Below, one piece after another: positions 48,782-56,385 of a DNA stretch of 64,000 nt. The notes below the pieces were generated by a model. The model had not been told where the DNA came from. It saw only the letters and a list, made by a program, of their open reading frames with translations, and searched no databases. Source of the DNA: Thiohalocapsa halophila (GTDB lineage Bacteria; Pseudomonadota; Gammaproteobacteria; Chromatiales; Chromatiaceae). The position numbers and the translations under genes are program-made. The DNA lies in the NCBI RefSeq assembly GCF_016583825.1, contig NZ_NRRV01000002.1, forward strand, positions 1-64,000. Direction: 5' to 3'. Every line of letters begins with the position of its first letter. Position 1 is the first letter of the stretch.

Positions 48782-49016
48782 AGGGCGGCGATCTCGGCGG
48801 TTGTCGTACACTGCGCAGCTAGCTCACTGCTGTCGGCGCGCTGCCGGGCGGCGGCGCTGCGGCTCCGGCGCGCAGTCTGGCGCACTCGGGCCCCGTGTGT
48901 CAGTCTTTTGGCTTGTCCGGCCAAGGCGCAGCCTTTTCAAGCCGTCGTCGCGACGCGCGCAGCACGCCGCTGCGGCCGGGCCTACCGTCCCCCAGACCAA
49001 CAAGACGAGGAGCCAG

Positions 49017-49355
49017 ATGTACCCGAGCAGCACGCAGCAACGCCAGCCGGAGACCGAGCAGGAGCACACCGCCGCGGCACCGGACACCGCCGCCGGCGCA
49101 GTCCAGGTACAGATGTATGCCACCGCCTTCTGCCCCTATTGCGTGCGCGCCCGCAGCCTGCTGGAGCGCAAGGGCGTGGCGTGGCAGGAGATCTCCGTCG
49201 ACGGCGACCGCGAGCGCTTCCAGGAGATGACGCAGCGCGCCAACCGCACCACGGTGCCGCAGATCTTCATCGGCGAGCTGCATGTCGGCGGTTATGACGA
49301 CATGGCTGTACTGGAGCGCGCCGGCAAGCTGGACCCGCTTCTGGGTCTCGCCTGA
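49017..49355 (+). CDS. grxC: glutaredoxin (GrxC type)
   Basis: A 112-residue protein. After a 30-residue polar N-terminus the glutaredoxin fold begins (VQVQMYATAFCPYCVRA), with the dithiol active site CPYC at residues 39-42. TTVPQIFIGELHVGGYDD supplies the cis-proline and glutathione-binding loop. It reduces disulfides with glutathione. GAGGAG lies 8 bases upstream of the ATG at 49017. It lies 8 bp before the Hsp15 gene. Confidence 0.93.
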   Translation: MYPSSTQQRQPETEQEHTAAAPDTAAGAVQVQMYATAFCPYCVRARSLLERKGVAWQEISVDGDRERFQEMTQRANRTTVPQIFIGELHVGGYDDMAVLERAGKLDPLLGLA

Positions 49356-49363
49356 GCGCCGCG

Positions 49364-49786
<423 letters not shown>

Positions 49787-49794
49787 GCGCCGGG

Positions 49795-49835
49795 AGCCTG
49801 CGGCAGCGCGATGCACATCCCCCGCGCCGCAGGCT
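49795..49835. other. 10-bp inverted repeat between convergent genes
   Basis: AGCCTGCGGC at 49795-49804 and GCCGCAGGCT at 49826-49835, with a 21-nt loop. It lies just after hslR and before the end of the EF-hand gene; it may act as a bidirectional terminator without T-runs. Confidence 0.5.
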
Positions 49836-49885
49836 GTCTGCGGCAGGGGCGTCAGTCAGCCTGTGCGAGCCTCAGGACCCGAGTC

Positions 49886-50443
49886 TCAGGGGAGGGGGCC
49901 CGCGTCCGGCGGCAGCGTCGAGCCCGGATAGGCCTCGAATGCCGAAAACTCGTCCCGCTCGATGACATTGTTGCGGTTGCCGTCCACCTGCCAGAATTCA
50001 TCCAGCAGGCCCTTGCGGCCGCCGGCCTCGCCCTGGGAGAGGACGCCGTCATTATTGATGTCGAGCTCGGCAAAGTCCGGTGCGTTGATTTCCGGTCCCA
50101 AGGCCGGTGTATCCGGGCGAGTCTCCGCCGCCGCGGGCGGCATGGGCGGCAGGTTGTCCGGGGTCTCGCCCTCATAGACCTGGAAGTCCGCGAGCTCCTC
50201 GCGGTCGATGCGGCCGTCGCCATCGGTATCGAAGCGTTGCCATTGGCCGGCTAGCGGTGAGCGTCCCTGAACCTCTGCCGGGGCCAGCAGGTCGTTATCG
50301 TTGATGTCCATGTCCTCGAAGTCAGGCGGCTCGTAGTAGACCGCGTCGCCCCGTTCTGCGACTGCGCTGAGCGGCAGGGCCAGCGCAATGGCGGCGGCGA
50401 TGGCGGTAACGATGAGTCTGAATTGCTTGCGCTGATCTCGCAT
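49886..50443 (-). CDS. exported EF-hand calcium-binding protein
   Basis: A 185-residue protein with a signal peptide (RLIVTAIAAAIALALPLSAVA) cleaved near residue 29. Four EF-hand-like loops follow: DINDNDLLAPAE, DTDGDGRIDREE, DINNDGVLSQGE and DGNRNNVIERDE. The second is canonical, while the first and fourth are less regular. It is probably periplasmic and binds calcium; the partner is unknown. GGAGG 8 bases upstream fixes the start at 50443. It converges with hslR. Confidence 0.85.
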   Translation of the reverse strand: MRDQRKQFRLIVTAIAAAIALALPLSAVAERGDAVYYEPPDFEDMDINDNDLLAPAEVQGRSPLAGQWQRFDTDGDGRIDREELADFQVYEGETPDNLPPMPPAAAETRPDTPALGPEINAPDFAELDINNDGVLSQGEAGGRKGLLDEFWQVDGNRNNVIERDEFSAFEAYPGSTLPPDAGPLP

Positions 50444-50990
50444 GATCGGTCCTCCGGTTGGCGGACCGGCTGCGCGGCGCATCGCCCTGCCTGTGCCGCT
50501 GCCCGGTCCGGCGATTGGCTCGATGGCTGGCCTTGCAGCGCAGAGACTTGGCAGCCGCCCGTCCGCCGCACTCGATGGCCATGTGCAGGGTGGCGCATAG
50601 GCGGCGCTTCGCTCGTCGTCAGCCATCCTCGTCACCAGAGCGGCAAGCAGGAGCCGGGCCAGATCTGTATCGCGCTCGATGCGCAGACCTCGACCCTTGC
50701 GGGCAGCATCCGCGGCGAGGCGCGCAGCAGCCGGCGCAATCTGGCCCATGGCCGCGTCGCCAGGCGGCATGGACCAGCGTTGGGTTGGATGGTTTGCGCC
50801 GCTCGCGACGGCGGCAGGCGGCGGACCGCAACGGCTGCGATGCCCCGCCCGAGGGGGATTTGAGCCAAAGCCCAGAGTGGGCCGTCACCCGTGCGGCGCC
50901 GAGCAGGCGCTTGCGCTGATGCCTGCGCTCAGGCCTGCGCTCATACCTGCGCTCATCAGGGGCACGGCTGGAGGAGGGCTGGAGGAGGAA
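50444..50990. other. intergenic region without recognised gene
   Basis: GC-rich gap between the EF-hand gene start and the BCCT transporter end. Reading frames cross it but none shows family resemblance. It holds a 12-bp tandem repeat at 50922-50957 and is followed by a strong hairpin at 50991. Confidence 0.45.
50922..50957. repeat. three tandem 12-bp repeats
   Basis: Three 12-bp units (cctgcgctcagg, cctgcgctcata, cctgcgctcatc) start at 50922, 50934 and 50946. They lie between the EF-hand gene and the BCCT gene. Confidence 0.7.
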
Positions 50991-51023
50991 GCGTCTGCAC
51001 GCCCGTCATGGGCGTGCAGACGC
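50991..51023. terminator. perfect 14-bp hairpin at the end of the BCCT gene
   Basis: A 14-bp perfect stem (gcgtctgcacgccc / gggcgtgcagacgc) with a 5-nt loop lies 20 bp after the BCCT transporter stop on the minus strand. The following TTCCTCCTCC is pyrimidine-rich but not a T-run, so termination is likely but not classical. Confidence 0.6.
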
Positions 51024-51043
51024 AGGCGCCGGTTGTCGCGCGA

Positions 51044-52855
51044 TCAGCCGGAGCGCGCGGGCTCGGTGCCGGCGGCCTCGGTGGTACTCTGCACCACCGA
51101 TTCCACAACCTCTTGGAGCTTGTGGTCGTCCTCTGCCTGGGTAACGGCTTTGGTGACGGCTGTCTCGACGTACAGCTCTTCGTTCAAGCCGACATAGAGT
51201 GCATAGACACCCACCAGCAGCACCAAAGCGAAGGGCAAGCCCGTGCTGACCGCCGCGGTTTGGAGCGTTGCCAGCCCGCCGCCGATGAGCAGCACCGCGG
51301 CGACCACGCCCTCCATGATCGCCCAGAACACACGCTGGGTGGTCGGCGAATCCAGCTTACCGCCGGAGGTCAGGTGGTCCACCACCAGCGAGCCGGAGTC
51401 CGACGAGGTGACGAAGAACACAGTCACCAGAATGACGGCGACGCCCGAGAGGACCTCGGCGATGGGGAAGTTGTCCAGCATGGCGAACATCGCCTTGGCG
51501 ACGTCGTCGTTGACCGCCGCCGCGATGTCGGCGACGCCGCTGGCCTGAAGGTGCAACGCCGCGCCGCCGAAGACGGACATCCACAGGAATGACAGCAGCG
51601 TCGGGATGACGATGACGCCGAAAATGAACTCCCGGACCGTGCGCCCCTTGGAGATGCGGGCGATGAACATGCCGACGAAGGGCGACCAGGAGATCCACCA
51701 GGCCCAGTAGAAGACCGTCCAGCTGCCCTGCCAGTTGGTTTCTTTGAAGGTCTCCGTCCAGAGGGACATCTCCGGCAGGATGGTGAGATAGAAGCCCAGG
51801 TTCTGGCTGAAGCCGCTCAGCATATAGACCGTCGGGCCGACGACCAGCAGGAAGATCATCAGGACTGCGGCCATGATCATGTTGAGCTGGCTCAGGCGTT
51901 TGACGCCTGCGTCCAGCCCGGCGAACACCGACATGGTCGCAAAGCCGGTGATCACGGCGATCAAGATGACCTGGTTCTGAGTGTTGAGGCCGACGCCGAA
52001 CAGGTGATTGAGGCCCGCGTTCACCTGCTGCACCCCGAGCCCCAGCGATGTCGCCAGGCCCACCAGGGTCGCCAACACCGACAGGATGTCGATGACATTG
52101 CCCCAGAAGCCGTAGATCTTGTCGCCGAGCAGCGGGTAGAACACCGAGCGGATCGTCAGCGGCAGACCGCGGTTGTAGGCAAAGAAGGCGAGACCGAGCG
52201 CGACGATGGCATAGATGGCCCAGGGGTGGATGCCCCAATGGAAGTAGGTCACGCCCATGGCGGCCTGTGCGGCTTCCGGCGTCTCCGCGTCGATGCCGTT
52301 GAACATCGGCGATGGCGTTTGGTAGTGGTACATGGGCTCGCCAACGCTCCAGAACATGAGACCGATGCCCATGCCGGCGCTGAGCAGCATGGCGTACCAG
52401 CCAAGCCGCGTGAACTCGGGCTTTGCGTCGACACCGCCGATGCGGATGTGCCCGAATTTGCTGAGCGCGAAGTAGAGCGCAGCCAAGATGAAGAGGTTGG
52501 ATACTAGGATCAGGAACCAGCCCATGGTGCCGGTGATGAGCGACATGGCGCCGTCGAAGAAGGCGGCCGCCTCCTCCTGCCACATCAGCGTCAGCAGGAT
52601 GAAAACGATGAGCACGAAGCTCGAGACGAAGGTCACATGCGGATGCAGGTCAAAGCCGAAGCCGGACCAATTGTCGTCCCCGGGCTCACGGCGTGGGGCG
52701 TCGTCCTCGTAAGAGGCGGAGGGGGAAATCTGCAGGCCCGTGAAGCGGTCACGCTCCCGAATGGCCTTGCGGCGGGCTTCCCGCTCCACCTGCTTGAGCT
52801 TTTTCGCCAGTGCGCGCTTCTCCTTAGCCGTGCGCTCGTCGGTGTAGTGAGTCAT
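51044..52855 (-). CDS. BCCT-family betaine/choline-type transporter
   Basis: A 603-residue symporter with 12 helices. The first 60 residues are charged and cytoplasmic. The substrate segment GMGIGLMFWSVGEP in helix 3 matches betaine carriers with a sodium-site glycine pattern, and FYWAWWISWSPFVGMFIARI is the tryptophan-rich helix 8 of the family. The C-terminal tail is acidic. It imports compatible solutes such as glycine betaine in salt stress, probably driven by sodium. GAGG six bases upstream supports the start. Exact substrate is unproven. Confidence 0.93.
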   Translation of the reverse strand: MTHYTDERTAKEKRALAKKLKQVEREARRKAIRERDRFTGLQISPSASYEDDAPRREPGDDNWSGFGFDLHPHVTFVSSFVLIVFILLTLMWQEEAAAFFDGAMSLITGTMGWFLILVSNLFILAALYFALSKFGHIRIGGVDAKPEFTRLGWYAMLLSAGMGIGLMFWSVGEPMYHYQTPSPMFNGIDAETPEAAQAAMGVTYFHWGIHPWAIYAIVALGLAFFAYNRGLPLTIRSVFYPLLGDKIYGFWGNVIDILSVLATLVGLATSLGLGVQQVNAGLNHLFGVGLNTQNQVILIAVITGFATMSVFAGLDAGVKRLSQLNMIMAAVLMIFLLVVGPTVYMLSGFSQNLGFYLTILPEMSLWTETFKETNWQGSWTVFYWAWWISWSPFVGMFIARISKGRTVREFIFGVIVIPTLLSFLWMSVFGGAALHLQASGVADIAAAVNDDVAKAMFAMLDNFPIAEVLSGVAVILVTVFFVTSSDSGSLVVDHLTSGGKLDSPTTQRVFWAIMEGVVAAVLLIGGGLATLQTAAVSTGLPFALVLLVGVYALYVGLNEELYVETAVTKAVTQAEDDHKLQEVVESVVQSTTEAAGTEPARSG

Positions 52856-53333
52856 GGCTATCCTCGCGGATTGTTCAGGTCCAATTGTCGACACGGCTTG
52901 GCGCATGCAACCGTGCCGCACAAGCCTTTACCATGCCATGACATGGGGGCTAAAACGACCCCGAATTGGCAAGACCCCAGCAGATACGAGGAAAATGCTC
53001 GCCCATTCAGTCTGTTACTAACCCCGCCAAAAAAGGCGGCGCGACCCGATGCTCACCCAATCTGGTGACAGTATACATAACAACTGCTGCGATCCCCGAG
53101 ATAGGCAACACGCCCCGCAGCGGCTCGTCGGTGCCCGCCACGCCTGCCGCACTAGATCGCGGTCGCTGCACTCGGCGGGGAAGGATTCGCTGCGCGAGGC
53201 CGCGGCTAGCGGTCACTGCACGCTGCGCACACGCCAGCCGGGTGACCGCAAAATCCCAACCGTGAAGTCGGCGGGTGCCTGGGGCACAATTCCCGCCTCA
53301 CAGCTAGACCCCCTACCTCTGGAGAAGCGCACC
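52856..53333. other. divergent intergenic region
   Basis: Gap between the leftward BCCT gene and the rightward triheme cytochrome gene. It holds a small hairpin (ccgcc, six A, ggcgg at 53024-53039) and a TATACAT near 53072 that could be part of a promoter. No coding sequence is recognised. Confidence 0.4.
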
Positions 53334-54704
53334 ATGGACCACCGAGTCGTCGTCCTCGCCACTCTGCTCGCCTGCGGCGTTATCGGCGCGGCCGCCCCAG
53401 TCGTCGGCGCAGAGCAAGCACCGGATGCGGATACCCTGCCGTCCGGTGCGGCCAAGCCGGACGCTGAGTCACAGTCCGCCCCCGCCGAGAAGTCTCTGCT
53501 GCCGCCAGCCAAGGCCTACGGGAGCCTCTCCCAGGCACGGGTGACCTACGGCCGTTATCTGACCTTGGCAGGTGACTGTGCTGCCTGCCACACCCGCGAC
53601 GACGGCAAACCCTTCGAGGGCGGTCGCAGTCTCGACACCCCGTTCGGCAAGATCTATACGCCCAACATCACGCCGGCCAAGGGCTACGGCATCGGCGGCT
53701 TCAGCGACGAGGATTTCCTGCGCGCCCTGCAGCACGGCATCCGTCCGGACGGCAAGCCCTATTATCCGGCGCTGCCCTATCCGTCCTACACCAAGGTCAA
53801 GGACGACGATCTGCTGGCCATCAAGGACTATCTGTTCTCGTTGGAGCCCTCGCGCTATCAGCCGCCGGAGACGCAGCTGCGCTGGCCCTTCGACATGCGC
53901 GACCTACTGTTCGGCTGGCAGCTATTGTATCTCGACAACGAGCGCTTCCAGCCAAACCCCGACAAGAGCGAGACATGGAACCGCGGCGCCTACCTGGTGG
54001 AGGGGCTGGGCCACTGCGGCAGTTGCCACACGCCGCGCAATATCGCCGGTGCCAAGGAGCACAAGGAGGCCCTCACCGGCGCCATCGTCGACGGCTGGTA
54101 CGCCCCCAACCTGACCGACGACCTCACCGCGGGGCTGGGAGACTGGAGCGTCGACGAGCTCGCCACCTATCTGGCCACCGGGGAGGCGCCGCCGGCCACG
54201 GCCGGCGGCGGGCCGGCAACGGCGGCGCTGGGGCCGATGGCGGAAGTCGTCCACCAGAGCCTGTCGCAGCTGGCGGCGTCCGACCTGCGGGCCATGGCGG
54301 TCTACTTGAAGGATCGCCCGCCGAAAGAAGCCCCGCCGACGGCACCGCCGGTGCCGCACCAGCTGAGCAAAGAGACCTACGTCAAGGGTCGCAAGCTCTA
54401 CAGCGGCTATTGCGCCAGCTGCCACCAGAGTCACGGCCAGGGTCTGCCGCCCTACTTTCCGGCGCTCGCCGGCAACGAAGTGGTCACGCTGCGACAGCCC
54501 AATGATGTCATCAAGACGCTACTGCTCGGAGCGCCCTCGGACCCCTCGGAGGCCTATTCCCCACATGTGGTGATGCCGTCCTTCGGCAGCATCTTCACGG
54601 ACAAGCAGATCGCCACCCTGGCTAGCTACATCCGCGCCAACTGGGGGAATGATGCGGCACCGGTGACCCCGGACCAGGTTTCGGCCCTGCGCAGCGACCC
54701 CTGA
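53334..54704 (+). CDS. triheme cytochrome c, dehydrogenase-subunit type
   Basis: A 456-residue periplasmic cytochrome with a signal peptide (VVLATLLACGVIGAAAPVVGA). Three heme sites, CAACH (residues 82-86), CGSCH (about 228) and CASCH (about 360), each start a cytochrome c domain. The spacing and phrases such as FEGGRSLDTPFGKIYTPNIT match the cytochrome subunit of membrane alcohol, gluconate and sorbitol dehydrogenases. No dehydrogenase subunit is adjacent, so its electron donor is unknown. Longer in-frame starts have no resemblance. Confidence 0.88.
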   Translation: MDHRVVVLATLLACGVIGAAAPVVGAEQAPDADTLPSGAAKPDAESQSAPAEKSLLPPAKAYGSLSQARVTYGRYLTLAGDCAACHTRDDGKPFEGGRSLDTPFGKIYTPNITPAKGYGIGGFSDEDFLRALQHGIRPDGKPYYPALPYPSYTKVKDDDLLAIKDYLFSLEPSRYQPPETQLRWPFDMRDLLFGWQLLYLDNERFQPNPDKSETWNRGAYLVEGLGHCGSCHTPRNIAGAKEHKEALTGAIVDGWYAPNLTDDLTAGLGDWSVDELATYLATGEAPPATAGGGPATAALGPMAEVVHQSLSQLAASDLRAMAVYLKDRPPKEAPPTAPPVPHQLSKETYVKGRKLYSGYCASCHQSHGQGLPPYFPALAGNEVVTLRQPNDVIKTLLLGAPSDPSEAYSPHVVMPSFGSIFTDKQIATLASYIRANWGNDAAPVTPDQVSALRSDP

Positions 54705-54802
54705 GGGCCTGCGCCGCGCGCCCGGCGGAAGCTGCGTCCCGCCGGCCCCCCGCGCTTGACGACGGCCGCAACGGCGGCCGGCTCCGTCCGCGCGCCGAGC
54801 AC

Positions 54803-54826
54803 AAAAAAGCCGGGCATCAGCCCGGC
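54803..54826 (-). terminator. rho-independent terminator of the small heat shock gene
   Basis: Read on the minus strand, a perfect 7-bp stem (gccgggc / gcccggc) with a 4-nt loop is followed by six T residues, 65 bp after the hsp20 stop. Confidence 0.9.
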
Positions 54827-54890
54827 CTTGATCGTCATCGGCGGCATTCGCAAGAACCGCATCCCTGCGGTGTGCCGCTGACCCGAGGGG

Positions 54891-55370
54891 TTACGCGGCG
54901 ACCTTCTCCTCGGCCTTCTGGGACGAGCCGCCGATCAGCCTCGCGTCATCGCTGCGGATCTCCACCTTCCGGGGCTTCATGGCATCCGGAATCTCCCGGC
55001 GCAGCTCGATGTGCAGCAGGCCGTTCTCCAGGCGCGCATCCACCACCCGAACATAGTCGGCGAGCTGGAACTTGCGCTCGAAGCTACGGTTGGCGATACC
55101 GCGGTACAGGTACTTGGTGTCCTGCTCCTTATCCTGCTCGGCACGGGCCCCGGAGACACGGAGCACGTTCTCGGTGACCTCGATCTCCAGATCCTCCGGC
55201 GAAAAACCGGCGACCGCCATGGTCACGCGGTAATCGTTCTCGCCGTGCACTTCGACGTTGTAGGGCGGATAGCCGCCGGGCTCCGTGCGGTACGCCGACT
55301 CGAGGGCGTTGGACAGCCGATCGAAGCCGATCATGGACCGGAACAGGGGCGAAAAGTCGATAGTCGTCAT
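54891..55370 (-). CDS. ibpA: small heat shock protein Hsp20 (IbpA-like)
   Basis: A 159-residue alpha-crystallin chaperone. It opens TTIDFSPLFRSMIGFDRLSN, the IbpA N-terminus; the crystallin domain runs from YNVEVHGENDYRVTMAVAGF to GLLHIELRREIPDAMKPRKVEI. It binds unfolding proteins in heat stress. The second ATG (55370) is used because GGAGGA is 7 bases before it, while the first ATG at 55376 is only one base after the Shine-Dalgarno. Expression is predicted to be thermally controlled by the RNA hairpins listed next. Confidence 0.94.
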   Translation of the reverse strand: MTTIDFSPLFRSMIGFDRLSNALESAYRTEPGGYPPYNVEVHGENDYRVTMAVAGFSPEDLEIEVTENVLRVSGARAEQDKEQDTKYLYRGIANRSFERKFQLADYVRVVDARLENGLLHIELRREIPDAMKPRKVEIRSDDARLIGGSSQKAEEKVAA

Positions 55371-55373
55371 GGA

Positions 55374-55452
55374 CATATCCTCCAGTTGAGCAACATGTGA
55401 CAGGTGTGCGTTCTAGGAACCGCACGTCAGGCAGGCCTCGGTGAGCGCCTGC
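55374..55452 (-). promoter_or_regulatory. predicted ROSE-type RNA thermometer in the hsp20 leader
   Basis: On the minus strand the leader folds into three hairpins. The last (55374-55397) pairs CAUGUU-G-CUC with GAGGAUAUG, hiding the Shine-Dalgarno; the G of UUGCU is bulged, the known hallmark of ROSE elements. The middle hairpin (55406-55425) has an 8-bp stem with one bulge and a 3-nt loop, and the first (55431-55452) has a 6-bp stem. ROSE elements melt on heating and expose the Shine-Dalgarno. Confidence 0.8.
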
Positions 55453-55459
55453 GTTATGT

Positions 55460-55488
55460 AAAGTATTATTGGCGTAGGATTATGTCAA
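55460..55488 (-). promoter_or_regulatory. candidate promoter of hsp20
   Basis: TTGACA (minus strand, 55483-55488) and TACTTT (55460-55465), 17 bp apart. Transcription would start near 55453, exactly where the first leader hairpin begins. The -10 is weak, and a sigma-32 site cannot be excluded. Confidence 0.45.
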
Positions 55489-55601
55489 GTGTTCAGCAGC
55501 CGCTTATGTCGCCCTCTCCCGTGGCGCCCTCTCCCGACACGGGACCGCGCCCGCGCCGGCGTAGGCAGGCGTCAACCGCGCGGCCGGCAGGCCCGCGGCA
55601 G

Positions 55602-55709
55602 TCAGCGCAAGTAGCGGTAGGCGACCCAGATAATGAGCAGCGGCAGCATCAGGACCGCCACCAGAGCAATCAGCATGCCCCAAACGCTGCCCGGAAGGTT
55701 CAGCAACAT
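55602..55709 (-). CDS. 35-residue membrane peptide
   Basis: A small gene: MLLNLPGSVWGMLIALVAVL begins it, one hydrophobic helix continues to LIIWVAY, then YRYLR ends it. GAGG occurs upstream of the ATG. It may be a real small membrane protein; no family is recognised. It is separated from hsp20 and reads the same way. Confidence 0.4.
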   Translation of the reverse strand: MLLNLPGSVWGMLIALVAVLMLPLLIIWVAYRYLR

Positions 55710-56385
55710 GGCCCTCGTTCCTCGTGGGTTCGTTCTTGTGCGATTGGCCAGCGCGAGACTAGGCCCCGCGGCACGCAACCGCAAGCATCATGGCCGCGGT
55801 CTCGGGTACCACGCCGACGCCACCCCTGGCGGGCGGTCGAGCGATGACGCCTGTCACCCGGGCTGGAGTGACGAACGGGACACATCAGCGATCCCCGCCC
55901 TGGAAAAGCAGCCGCACCTGTACCAAGCTTGAAGGACAAGAGCCGCAATCCATAGCGGCGACGGCGGGTCAAGGAATTCGAGCCCAGCCCCGCTGCCGCG
56001 CAGTGGATTTACCGCCGGCCCGTCAAGCTCTCGGTGGTTACTTGATTTTGCTTAGCATGATCCCTCATGTCGCGACTGTCGCCGCAGAATACCCCGGCGC
56101 CCACTGAGTAGCCGCGCGCGCCGGATGTCGCTGGCGCGATCGGCCTTGTCCTAGATCATCACGGCGCACATTACACAGCTTCCTCGTTTCCTTAGCGGTT
56201 TTCGTATCCACGCGCCTTGCCCGAAGTCAAGCGCTCGGCTTGTCGTCGCCACTGGCAGGCGTCCATCATGCTCACCAAGACGTCGCCGACGCCAGCTCCG
56301 GGTCGCGCGGCCCCAAAACCTTTTCCCGCACTCGACTTCAGGCCCAACCCAACCGCTGCCGGTTCCAGCTAGGGGGAAACCAGCT
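55710..56385. other. intergenic region before the GH13 gene
   Basis: A gap of nearly 700 bp with lower coding quality. A TTGATT near 56042 lies before a TAGCAT, a weak promoter-like arrangement about 330 bp upstream of the GH13 gene. No family resemblance, tRNA or strong hairpin was seen. Confidence 0.35.

Noticed and set aside
45908..49297. A frame of more than 1,100 residues on the plus strand over pepN
   Set aside because: The minus strand is a complete PepN with the zinc and GAMEN motifs; the plus frame is rich in His, Gly and Ala as antisense frames are in GC-rich DNA.
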